From Levilactobacillus andaensis (lineage in GTDB: Bacteria; Bacillota; Bacilli; Lactobacillales; Lactobacillaceae), in NCBI RefSeq assembly GCF_016861695.1, contig NZ_BOLP01000010.1, positions 1-64,000 on the forward strand: DNA of 64,000 nt, in the 5' to 3' direction. The notes beneath the pieces were generated by a model. That model saw only the letters and a list, made by a program, of their open reading frames with translations. It was not told the origin of the DNA and made no database searches. Shown piece after piece: positions 27,595 through 34,843 of the stretch; positions within the stretch are counted from its first letter, which is position 1; every line of letters begins with the position of its first letter. Position numbers and translations under genes: made by a program.

Positions 27595-27860
27595 TGGACT
27601 TTAAATGCAAAGTTGACTGTCAATTGCCGCACTCCGGCTCACGTTTAATCTATCCCACAACCAACGTTAAACCAAAAGATTCGTTCTGAATCTCAAAATA
27701 AGCTCGCGACAATTCTAGAAATAGTATTCATGCCCAATTATGGCTAACTTATCAGGAGAAGTGAGCTCCAATGTGGTTTTAGCAACTAGTGGGTACAACG
27801 AGTACTATTATAGTCTCTATATGGTCGCCCATTATCCCGACACTACACATTACCCCAAAT

Positions 27861-27889
27861 TAAAAAGCCCCGGCAATTAACCGTGGCTT
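27861..27889 (-). terminator. terminator of DUF948-YtxH-like operon
   Basis: Minus strand AAGCC...GGCTT stem with an inner GGTTAATTGCC palindrome, followed by TTTTTAATTT. Confidence 0.75.
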
Positions 27890-27906
27890 CCTCTTTAAGC
27901 TTTAAA

Positions 27907-28323
27907 TTAGTCTTCAGCCGGAGCGTCATCAGCGGGCTTTTCGTCAGCCTTGTCTGCATCGTCTTCTGCTGGCGCATCCGTAGTTGGTTCTACAGCTGCA
28001 GCACTGGCTTCTTCGTCCGGTAAATCGTTGACTTCATCGCTACTTAAAACGATATCGTCATCTTCATCATCGGCTGTATCTTCGCCATCTTTCCAAGCTG
28101 GTGCGTCGGTCTTGCCGGCTAACCGGTCGTCCAAGGCTTCCTTGAAGTCATCCGCAGCATCTGCAGCATAGAAGGCGTAATCCACAGCGCGGTCCTTGAA
28201 TGCGTTGTAACGGTCGCGTGCAGCACCCTTTAAGGCTTCACGTTGTTCCAAGTCAAGTGCGTGGTAGGCTGCATAGGCAGCGCCACCCAATAACAATCCT
28301 GCTAATAACTTGTGTTTTGCCAT
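27907..28323 (-). CDS. YtxH-like small protein with acidic tail
   Basis: Protein of 138 residues. The N-terminus (MAKHKLLAGLLLGGAAYAAY) is a short hydrophobic Gly/Ala anchor, followed by a charged amphipathic helix (about 25-75) and a very acidic Asp/Glu/Ala/Pro tail (about 85-138). Its shape and its pairing with a DUF948 protein resemble YtxH/YtxG-type general stress proteins; the function is unknown. The start at 28323 has GGGAG 8 nt upstream. Confidence 0.7.
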   Translation of the reverse strand: MAKHKLLAGLLLGGAAYAAYHALDLEQREALKGAARDRYNAFKDRAVDYAFYAADAADDFKEALDDRLAGKTDAPAWKDGEDTADDEDDDIVLSSDEVNDLPDEEASAAAVEPTTDAPAEDDADKADEKPADDAPAED

Positions 28324-28345
28324 ACTCGTGACTCCCTTTCCGTGA

Positions 28346-28750
28346 TTAATCCTTGTTTTTATGGTTCCGGTATAAATCAAACGCGGTCTTGCCGACCCGG
28401 GTCGCTAACGACGCCTTAGCCGTTTGTTTAGCCGTATCACCCACGCGTTCGGTGAGATTGCGGGTCGCCGTGTTTAGGTCAGAAACGCTTTCGCCTAAAT
28501 CAGCGGCGGCTTGGAAGACGGGATCGATGGTCGCCACCTTCTTGTTGACATCCTCTAACAACTCGTTAGCATTTGCCATGATGTTTTCGGCCTGGTGACT
28601 GATTACGTCAACATCCGAAGTCATCGTTTTCATTGAATGATTGAGTTCACCCAACGTTTTGTTCATCTTTACTAAGAACATGCCAATGAAGAGGACCAAG
28701 ATTAAAAACGCAATTGCTGCGATCAGGCCCGCTACTTGTCCACCGGTCAT
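28346..28750 (-). CDS. DUF948 domain-containing protein
   Basis: Protein of 134 residues with one N-terminal transmembrane helix (about 7-28), followed by a long polar heptad-like region to residue 115 (DUF948). Homologues (YtxG) are general stress-associated envelope proteins of unknown role. First gene of a two-gene operon with the YtxH-like gene. A cre-like sequence lies in its promoter spacer. Confidence 0.85.
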   Translation of the reverse strand: MTGGQVAGLIAAIAFLILVLFIGMFLVKMNKTLGELNHSMKTMTSDVDVISHQAENIMANANELLEDVNKKVATIDPVFQAAADLGESVSDLNTATRNLTERVGDTAKQTAKASLATRVGKTAFDLYRNHKNKD

Positions 28751-28783
28751 GACAACCCCTCCTTGTACTCGTTACTTACCAAT

Positions 28784-28812
28784 AGAATAGCATTCTCAGC
28801 GCTTACACGCAA
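28784..28812 (-). promoter_or_regulatory. promoter of DUF948 operon with cre-like sequence
   Basis: Minus strand -35 TTGCGT (28807-28812), 17 bp spacer, -10 TATTCT (28784-28789). The spacer holds TGTAAGCGCTGAGA (28794-28807), which keeps the TGTAAGCGCT core of a cre site but not its right end. Confidence 0.5.
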
Positions 28813-28887
28813 TTAAAACCCCGAATCAGATTAAAATCTGCTACACTAGAAGATAAACTCAGATAGTAAAGGAGGCCCATCGCCTTG

Positions 28888-29754
28888 ATGGCCCTAGTTA
28901 CCACGACCGCCACCTCTTCCAAGTGGCTCCAAAATTATTTTAAATCTTTCGACTGGGACAGTTTCGTCCATCTCATTGCCAGTCGTTTCGTCACGCTCCT
29001 CTTCTTGACCCTGCTCTTTCTGGTGATCAACTGGATCGGTAAATTCATCTTACGCCGAAGTTTCAAACGTTACCTGAAACCTAGCGCCGAGGGTAGTAAC
29101 CGGCTCCAGACCATTAGCATGCTGACGATGAACATTTTCCACTATACGATTCTGTTCTTCTGGATCTACGCGATTCTGTCCACACTAGGCGTTCCCGTTG
29201 GCACCCTAGTTGCTGGTGCCGGAATCTTCAGTTTGGCTTTAGGCCTCGGTGCTCAAGGATTCGTCAGCGATTTGGTCACTGGAATTTCCATTCTGCTTGA
29301 ACAACAATTCGATGTCGGTGATACAGTTAAAATTGGATTGATCGAAGGGACCGTATCGGCAATCGGTCTGCGAACCACGCAGGTCACTAGTGCCGATGGG
29401 ACCGTTAACTTCATTCCCAATCGCAATATTACCATCGTTTCCAATCGATCACGTAACGATATGCACGCGACCGTTAACATTCCGATTGCCTCGACCACCC
29501 CGGTGGAAAAGTTTCCCGCCATTATTCAGGCCACGAATGACCGATTAATTCCGGAACATCCAAGTATCATTGGTGACCCCACCGTCATGGGTGTTGTCAC
29601 CCTCCCCACCGGCGAACTGGTTTATCAAATCATCATCGTCGCCAAGAGTGGCAGTCAGTTCCAGTTGCAGGCCACCTTCCTCACGGCCTATCTCAAGGCC
29701 ATTCGGGAGGCCAACATCACGTTGCCGACCCACGCAACGATACCAACTAAATAA
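28888..29754 (+). CDS. small-conductance mechanosensitive channel, MscS family
   Basis: Protein of 288 residues. Hydrophobic segments lie near 32-55 and 75-100. The pore-lining helix is Gly/Ala-rich (GAGIFSLALGLGAQGFVSDL), followed by the cytoplasmic beta domain (FDVGDTVKIG...GTVSAIGLRTT) and the C-terminal vestibule domain. It releases solutes on osmotic downshock. A TTG one codon upstream of the ATG also fits the GGAGG (9 nt), so the first residue is uncertain. Confidence 0.92.
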   Translation: MALVTTTATSSKWLQNYFKSFDWDSFVHLIASRFVTLLFLTLLFLVINWIGKFILRRSFKRYLKPSAEGSNRLQTISMLTMNIFHYTILFFWIYAILSTLGVPVGTLVAGAGIFSLALGLGAQGFVSDLVTGISILLEQQFDVGDTVKIGLIEGTVSAIGLRTTQVTSADGTVNFIPNRNITIVSNRSRNDMHATVNIPIASTTPVEKFPAIIQATNDRLIPEHPSIIGDPTVMGVVTLPTGELVYQIIIVAKSGSQFQLQATFLTAYLKAIREANITLPTHATIPTK

Positions 29755-29770
29755 GTGATTCTTCATTGAT

Positions 29771-29799
29771 CTGTGACTTCGGTCATGGCTCTTTTTTTG
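29771..29799 (+). terminator. terminator of mscS
   Basis: CTGTGAC-TTCG-GTCATGG hairpin with a UUCG tetraloop, then CTCTTTTTTT. Confidence 0.8.
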
Positions 29800-29837
29800 A
29801 CTGGGAACCTTTTTGACTGGCAACACAGTGGTCCTTT

Positions 29838-30321
29838 CGCCTTACCGGCCGCCAGATATGGGCTGGAACGGTGCGGACACAACTTGAAGCCTCGAAAACC
29901 TCGAGTCTACAAGATTGGTCTTCTGCTAAGCCGGCATGAAACGCCGACCAAGCAGAATGACGCGCCTGAGCCCATATCTGGCGACCTCTCGGCTTACACT
30001 GGTGTCTACAATGATGCTGAATTATGATTGGAAAATTGCTATGCGTTCTGTTTGGCAAAATCGTGCAGACTGGTTAGCCAACTAGTTTATACGGCATGGA
30101 CTTTTATGATTCAACGCCTACTCATAGATGAAAACCGTGTAAGCCGAAGGGGGCCAGGGATGTAGCCAGCCGTGATAATATTGGTGGCTGGCCGCTGGCT
30201 AGCTACCAATATGGGCGACTTTGAAGACACGCGTTCTTCGTGGCTTCAAAGCGAGCGAGAGGACCGCTTCCCAGTCCGAAGCGTCCCCATGGCAGGCGGA
30301 ATCCCTAGCAACCGCAGTGCG
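29838..30321. repeat. structured repeat copy 1 (A forward + B reverse)
   Basis: Non-coding two-module element between convergent genes. Module A (29838-30000) is closed by GCCAGATATGGGCT (29851-29864) pairing with AGCCCATATCTGGC (29969-29982), and contains two hairpins: CTTGAAGCCTCGA with its partner, and TTCTGCT/AGCAGAA. Module B (30137-30321, reverse orientation) has the same plan plus an extra hairpin. A 136-bp spacer of low conservation separates them. The B end carries the CGCACTGCGG terminal sequence; the A end lacks it. Confidence 0.8.
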
Positions 30322-30345
30322 ACCACCCTCCACAAATTTAGATTA

Positions 30346-30378
30346 TAAAAAAGGACCGTAACCGAAGTCACAGTCCTT
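30346..30378 (-). terminator. terminator of CBS protein operon
   Basis: Minus strand AGGACTGTGACTTCGGTTACGGTCCT hairpin (described as AGGAC/GTCCT closing, UUCG-like loop), followed by TTTTTTA. Confidence 0.85.
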
Positions 30379-30398
30379 CCGAATACAACATATACCAG

Positions 30399-30551
30399 TT
30401 ACAGCCGCCACCAGTCGATTGTACTGAAAATTGCCAGCACGAAAAGAATGACAAACGACGAATAACTGCCAGTGCCTGTAGCGGCCATGATGGCTAAGCC
30501 AATCGTGAACAACCACAGGATGGCAATCAAAATACCTAATCCGATTTTCAC
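30399..30551 (-). CDS. small hydrophobic membrane protein
   Basis: Protein of about 50 residues with two closely spaced hydrophobic segments (ILIAILWLFTIGLAIMAA and FVILFVLAIFS), ending DWWRL. The GTG start at 30551 has GGGAGGG 6 nt upstream; a longer TTG frame from 30590 is less likely. No function recognised. It follows the CBS-domain gene by 45 bp and shares its terminator. Confidence 0.6.
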   Translation of the reverse strand: MKIGLGILIAILWLFTIGLAIMAATGTGSYSSFVILFVLAIFSTIDWWRL

Positions 30552-30596
30552 GGCGGTCCCTCCCTCACGAAATACAGTTTCTTGGTTCAAGACCCC

Positions 30597-31088
30597 TTAT
30601 TTATCCGCTTGCCCTGCCTTATCGGTCAACGGTGTCACTTCATAATAATTATTCAAATTATGCGCTAAGTAGTTAATTCGTTTTAAAATCTCACGGCGCG
30701 TAATGATGCCCTGAAAGACGTTATCCGCATCGACTAATGGGATAAACGGTTCATCAATCAGGTAGTTTAAAATCGTCTCTAATTTAGTGGGGTCATCTAC
30801 CCAGTGATCGACCGGCAGCATGGCGTCGGCGACGGTGTAGTTGCTGAGCTGATCCACCGCAGCACCCGGAACCTGTAAGAGTTGGTTGGTAATTGCCGCC
30901 AGGGAGATCATCCCCTGCAAGTGATCATCCGCGTCCAGAACGGGAATCCGACTGTAACCTACCTTGGATAGGACCATGATGGCATGCTCCAAGGTGTTGG
31001 TTGCCGTGACATTGGCAACGACGTCCGCGGGAATCACATAACTTTTCTTTTCCTTGCGCAACAGTTGCTCGACGGCTGCGTCAATCAT
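30597..31088 (-). CDS. CBS-pair protein, cyclic-di-AMP-binding CbpB/DarB-like
   Basis: Protein of 163 residues made of two CBS motifs (about 15-70: VLSKVGYSRIPVLDADDHLQ; and 80-140: EPFIPLVDADNVFQGIITRR). Stand-alone CBS proteins of this size in Firmicutes (YkuL/DarB, CbpB) bind cyclic-di-AMP and signal to Rel or pyruvate carboxylase. The nucleotide is inferred. I prefer the ATG at 31088; the one at 31100 abuts the AAAGG. Confidence 0.8.
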   Translation of the reverse strand: MIDAAVEQLLRKEKKSYVIPADVVANVTATNTLEHAIMVLSKVGYSRIPVLDADDHLQGMISLAAITNQLLQVPGAAVDQLSNYTVADAMLPVDHWVDDPTKLETILNYLIDEPFIPLVDADNVFQGIITRREILKRINYLAHNLNNYYEVTPLTDKAGQADK

Positions 31089-31111
31089 ACGTGAACTCAT
31101 CCTTTCTGAAA

Positions 31112-31627
31112 CTAACGGTCAAATGTAAATTTTAAATCGGCTACCGGTTGGGCGTCTCTGGTGAAGTACTGCACGACCCACTGCGCCGGCGTGACTGTAA
31201 TGACCGCGCAAGTTCCTCCTAGTTGACGAAACTCGCCTCTAGGCTGACTAATGCTGCCCGGATTGACGAAAACGTGGCCCCCGACCTCTTCGGCAGCCAA
31301 TTCGTGCGTGTGACCGAAGAAAACCAAATCGGCCTGTTCTTGATCGGCGTGGAGCTTCAACTTGGTCAGATCCCAGTGAACGGCGTCATAGTGGCCGTGC
31401 GTCAAAAGGACCTTACAACCATCTACGGTCGGTGTCTCCACCAACGGCAGCTGCCCATCATGATCCATATTACCTTGCACAACGTAAACGTCCTTGAACC
31501 AAGGGTCCGTGGCATCCATTTCGGAATCGCCACAGTGAAAAATCGTGTCCGGTTGCAACGCCTGCTTCAACGTGACCAAGATATCCCGGTCACCATGATT
31601 ATCACTCACGACTAACCAACGTTTCAT
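31112..31627 (-). CDS. YfcE/MJ0936-type metallophosphodiesterase
   Basis: Protein of 171 residues with the compact phosphodiesterase set: SDNHGD (8-13), HCGDSE, VQGNMD, LTHGHYD and FGHTHE. It is likely a phosphodiesterase on small substrates; the physiological one is unknown. It follows the rdgB-type gene by 3 bp and lies in the murI-rdgB-yfcE operon. Confidence 0.9.
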   Translation of the reverse strand: MKRWLVVSDNHGDRDILVTLKQALQPDTIFHCGDSEMDATDPWFKDVYVVQGNMDHDGQLPLVETPTVDGCKVLLTHGHYDAVHWDLTKLKLHADQEQADLVFFGHTHELAAEEVGGHVFVNPGSISQPRGEFRQLGGTCAVITVTPAQWVVQYFTRDAQPVADLKFTFDR

Positions 31628-31630
31628 GGT

Positions 31631-32230
31631 TTATTCCTCCCACCATTGATCGAACTGCGGTAACATCGCCGCCGTGGCCTTTGCCCGGTGGCTGTGCTGA
31701 TTCTTCTGAGTTAACCCCATCTCAGCGAAGGTCTGGTGCTCCGCTGGCACGTAAAATAACGGATCGTAACCAAAGCCATCTTGGCCCCGCGGTGCCGTTA
31801 AAATTTCACCGCGAACTTCCCCGGTCGTCACGAGTTCCTTGCCATTCGGCTTAACCAGTACCAGTGACGTATGAAAAGCCGCCGTGCGCTTGGCTTGCGG
31901 TACACCCTCTAGATTGGCTAACAATTTCTCATTGTTCTTCGCGTCATCGTGGTCACCCGCATAACGGGCCGAGTAGATGCCCGGTTCCCCGTTCAACGCG
32001 TCGACCATCAAGCCAGAGTCGTCTGCTAAGACGGGAAGTTGCGTTTGTTCTGCCACAGCGGTCGCCTTTAATTTAGCATTCTCCGTAAACGTCTTGCCGG
32101 TCTCTTGGACCTGCTTTAAGTCAGGAAAATCGGCCAACGTCTTCACCGTCAGTCCCTTAGGCTCAAAAATAGCGCGAAACTCGCGGGCTTTGCCGGGATT
32201 GTTCGTTGCAATTACAATCGTATTTGCCAT
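31631..32230 (-). CDS. XTP/dITP diphosphatase (RdgB/HAM1 family)
   Basis: Protein of 199 residues. It removes non-canonical purine triphosphates, hydrolysing XTP/dITP/ITP to the monophosphate. Motifs: IATNNPGKAREF at the N-terminus, LADDSGLMVDALNGEPGIYSARYAG in the middle, and GQDGFGYDPLFY. ATG at 32230 with GGAGG 7 nt upstream. The murI stop codon lies in that ribosome binding region, so the pair is coupled. Confidence 0.95.
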   Translation of the reverse strand: MANTIVIATNNPGKAREFRAIFEPKGLTVKTLADFPDLKQVQETGKTFTENAKLKATAVAEQTQLPVLADDSGLMVDALNGEPGIYSARYAGDHDDAKNNEKLLANLEGVPQAKRTAAFHTSLVLVKPNGKELVTTGEVRGEILTAPRGQDGFGYDPLFYVPAEHQTFAEMGLTQKNQHSHRAKATAAMLPQFDQWWEE

Positions 32231-32232
32231 CA

Positions 32233-33063
32233 CTAAACCTCCGTTGCGGTCATTTCCAGCGTCTTAACCGGTAGATGGGCCACCTTAACTGGTGCAATAT
32301 CGAGCCATTGACTGGCTAATTCATTAAACTGAGAAACATCTCCCGTGGTGTAATAGTCCGCCGTCCCTGGGGTGCTCGTTGGGTCCAACAACTGATCTTG
32401 TGCCAACATCTGGCGGGCGACTTCAGCGGTTGCTGCCCCCGGATCGACCAATAAAACGTCCGGTCCGATGGCCTTTTGAATCGCCACTTTTAGCAGTGGA
32501 AAATGGGTGCAGCCTAAGATGAGGGTATCGATGTTTTGCCCCTTAAACGGTGCTAGACTAGCATCGACCACACTCTGAGCGTGAGCCGATGTTAAATCAT
32601 TGGCCTCTGCCAAGGTCACCAGATCCGGACAAGCCACACTGATGACCGTATTTTTCGCATCGGCCGCCAAAATCTTTTGCCGGTACTGGTCACTCTTGAC
32701 CGTCCCCGCCGTGGCAATGACGCCGATTCGATGATTCTTGGTGACCTTGACTGCCGCTTGGGCGCCCGGGGTGATCACCCCGACGACTGGCACGGGCAGT
32801 TCTGCCTGCATCGTCGTTAAGGCCGCTGCTGTAGCTGTGTTACAAGCAATCACCAGCATCTTAATGTTTGCTTGTTGTCTTAAGTACGCCGCAATCTGCC
32901 GCGTAAAGGTCGTGACTTCTGCCACCGACCGTGGTCCGTAAGGGAGTCGTGCTTGATCCCCTAAAAACACCGTGTTTTCGGTTGGTAATAACCGTTGCAC
33001 TTCTTTTAATACCGTTAAGCCGCCGACTCCTGAGTCCATTAGTCCAATTGGATCACTAGGCAT
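32233..33063 (-). CDS. murI: glutamate racemase
   Basis: Protein of 276 residues. It converts L- to D-glutamate for peptidoglycan. The two catalytic cysteines are Cys74 (VIACNTATAAAL) and Cys185 (LILGCTHFPLL); Asp10-Ser11 and Pro41-Tyr42-Gly43 are the other conserved active-site residues. ATG after GGAGG. First gene of the murI-rdgB-yfcE set. Confidence 0.96.
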   Translation of the reverse strand: MPSDPIGLMDSGVGGLTVLKEVQRLLPTENTVFLGDQARLPYGPRSVAEVTTFTRQIAAYLRQQANIKMLVIACNTATAAALTTMQAELPVPVVGVITPGAQAAVKVTKNHRIGVIATAGTVKSDQYRQKILAADAKNTVISVACPDLVTLAEANDLTSAHAQSVVDASLAPFKGQNIDTLILGCTHFPLLKVAIQKAIGPDVLLVDPGAATAEVARQMLAQDQLLDPTSTPGTADYYTTGDVSQFNELASQWLDIAPVKVAHLPVKTLEMTATEV

Positions 33064-33097
33064 GAATCAACGCCTCCTCTCAATTACTTGAAACTAT

Positions 33098-33126
33098 ATT
33101 ATCGCCTTTTTATGAACCGGTTTCAA
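33098..33126 (-). promoter_or_regulatory. murI promoter
   Basis: Minus strand -35 TTGAAA (33121-33126), 17 bp spacer, -10 GATAAT (33098-33103). Confidence 0.7.
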
Positions 33127-33251
33127 GTTTCGTGGTAAGCAAAATGACCAATCCATCTAAAAAAACACTTAAATTTAACGTGAAAGTAACCTCATAGAAA
33201 AATTAAGGTATAATAAAATTAGAATATATACGGATGAAGGAGCCAACCATT

Positions 33252-33761
33252 GTGAAAAACTTATACCAAACTGTCATGGGCGATGCTGAGGGTGCCGCCT
33301 ACCTCCCACAATTAATTCTCCGCGATGCTTTGTTACCAGAGTTACTGGGTGACGATCACGGGGCAATTAACTATTGGGCTGGAAAATCCCTTGCCCGTCG
33401 TTTTCCACTGGGAAACCCCAAGGATGCCAGTATCTTCTTCGAACAAGCCGGTTTTGGTACCTTAACTTTGCTCAAACAGACCGACCGCGTCTCCGAATGG
33501 CAGTTAAGCGGCGAACCCGTTAAGCTTCGCAAACGCCTGAATGCCGAGGAAGGCTTTACGCTTGAGGCTGGTTTCCTAGCAGAAATGATGGCCCAACAGC
33601 TCGGTGTCGCCACGGAATCCGAGTTGACCGATGCCCCTCGCAAATTACGCGATCAGGCAGTCGTCTTCAACGTCTACACGGACCCCAGCGACATCATTCC
33701 GGACTACGATGCGCCAGAACCTTTAAAGCTTGTGCGTCCAGACGATTCCGACCAAAACTAA
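33252..33761 (+). CDS. DUF2507 protein (YslB-like)
   Basis: Protein of 169 residues starting MKNLYQTVMGDAEG. The conserved features are an LPxLILRDALLPELLG helix, the AINYWAGKSLARRFPL segment and a long LxAEMMAQQ helix. The function is unknown. The GTG start at 33252 has GAAGGAG 9 nt upstream; the longer ATG frame would start before that Shine-Dalgarno. A -10 TATAAT is present at 33209-33214. Confidence 0.8.
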   Translation: MKNLYQTVMGDAEGAAYLPQLILRDALLPELLGDDHGAINYWAGKSLARRFPLGNPKDASIFFEQAGFGTLTLLKQTDRVSEWQLSGEPVKLRKRLNAEEGFTLEAGFLAEMMAQQLGVATESELTDAPRKLRDQAVVFNVYTDPSDIIPDYDAPEPLKLVRPDDSDQN

Positions 33762-33780
33762 CCACTTCTATTTTACCCTA

Positions 33781-33817
33781 AAAAAAAGCGACTGCCAAAA
33801 TTTGGTAGTCGCTTTTA
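33781..33817. terminator. bidirectional terminator between DUF2507 gene and trxA
   Basis: AGCGACTGCCA pairs with TGGTAGTCGCT, flanked by A-run and T-run, so it works on both strands. Confidence 0.9.
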
Positions 33818-33831
33818 ATGACGTCAAAAAC

Positions 33832-34152
33832 CTAAGCTTCAACGTACTGGTCTAAAATCTTCTTTAATTGGTCTTTGGAGTGGTAGCCCACGATTGAATC
33901 GACGACTTGGCCATCCTTCTTCACGAGTAGCGTTGGGATACTCATGATACCAAATGATTGTGGCGTGTTCGGATTGGCATCAACATCCATCTTATTAAAG
34001 GTGACGTTGTCCATCTCACCCGCTAATTGTTCAACAACTGGTGATTGCATCCGGCAAGGACCACACCAAGTTGCCCAAAAGTCGGTCAGAGTTACCCCTT
34101 TAGCTGTGTCTTGTTCGAAGGTCTTATCCGTTGTTTCTGCTACTGCTGCCAT
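33832..34152 (-). CDS. trxA: thioredoxin
   Basis: Protein of 106 residues. Redox-active WCGPC with Cys30 and Cys33, the conserved Asp24 in TDFWATWC, and cis-Pro in SIPTLLV. It is a cytoplasmic disulfide reductant. ATG after AGGAGG. It lies downstream of mutS2, separated by a structured repeat. Confidence 0.96.
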   Translation of the reverse strand: MAAVAETTDKTFEQDTAKGVTLTDFWATWCGPCRMQSPVVEQLAGEMDNVTFNKMDVDANPNTPQSFGIMSIPTLLVKKDGQVVDSIVGYHSKDQLKKILDQYVEA

Positions 34153-34286
34153 TCCTAATTACCTCCTAAATTCTCATTAATAATCTCAGTCTACCAGAAT
34201 CTCTTCCAATCACCAACTAAGTTGCTTACAATTTAATAGTATTGTTCGGTTGGTTGTGATTGCTGACGGGATTATGTGTGGATTAC

Positions 34287-34834
34287 CGCACTGCGGCGGC
34301 CAGGGATTCCGCCTGCCATGGGGAACGCCTCCAGCCTGAAGTACGGGCTTCCAGCTCGCCTGAAAGCCACGAAAACCACGTGTCTCCCAGGTCGTCCCAC
34401 GATGTAACCCGGGAAAGAACCCCGGCTAACATCGTCGACACGGCTGGCTACATCCCTGGCCGCCTCCGGCTCACACTGACCTCTTCCAGCAATAACCTGA
34501 AGCATGCTATTTTTCAAGCAACTTGGCTAGCAACTCTGTGGGTCCATAATTACTGGACAGCTTATTTTATGGCATTCCACAGCAAACATCTGACTATAAC
34601 CTTGGACAATTGTGCTAATCACCACGAATAGCAACTGTCCAACTATAATCCAACGTTGTCACAAACCGCCAGTGTAAGCCGAGAGGCCGGTAGATATGGG
34701 CTCAGGCGCGTCGTTCTACTTAGTTGGCGTTGTCTGCCAGCTTAGTAGAAAACCAATCTTGGAGACTCGTGTCTTCCGAGGCTTCAAGTTGCATTCGCAC
34801 CGTTCCAGCCCATATCTGCCGGCCGGTAAGGCGA
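34287..34834. repeat. structured repeat copy 2 (B forward + A reverse)
   Basis: Longest copy (548 bp), in the opposite orientation to copy 1. Module B (34287-34477) is closed by GCGGCCAGGGAT/ATCCCTGGCCGC, with hairpins AGCCTG/CGGGCT, CCTGAAAGCCACG with its partner, and CGATGT/ACATCG. Module A (34672-34834) has TTCTACT/AGTAGAA where other copies have TTCTGCT/AGCAGAA. The spacer is 194 bp. It fills the gap between mutS2 and trxA. No terminal repeat is present beyond the A end. Confidence 0.8.
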
Positions 34835-34843
34835 AAGAACACG

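Larger units (their letters stand above)
27546..27906. other. intergenic region with two converging terminators
   Basis: Bounded by the pepQ terminator and the terminator of the YtxH-like gene. The middle (about 27600-27860) shows no gene, repeat or promoter that I can support. Confidence 0.5.

Noticed and set aside
29773-30058. Short ORFs inside structured repeat copies (also at 34260-34631, 39778-39969 and 61291-61479)
   Set aside because: Frames are not conserved between copies, while stems are; the elements are non-coding.
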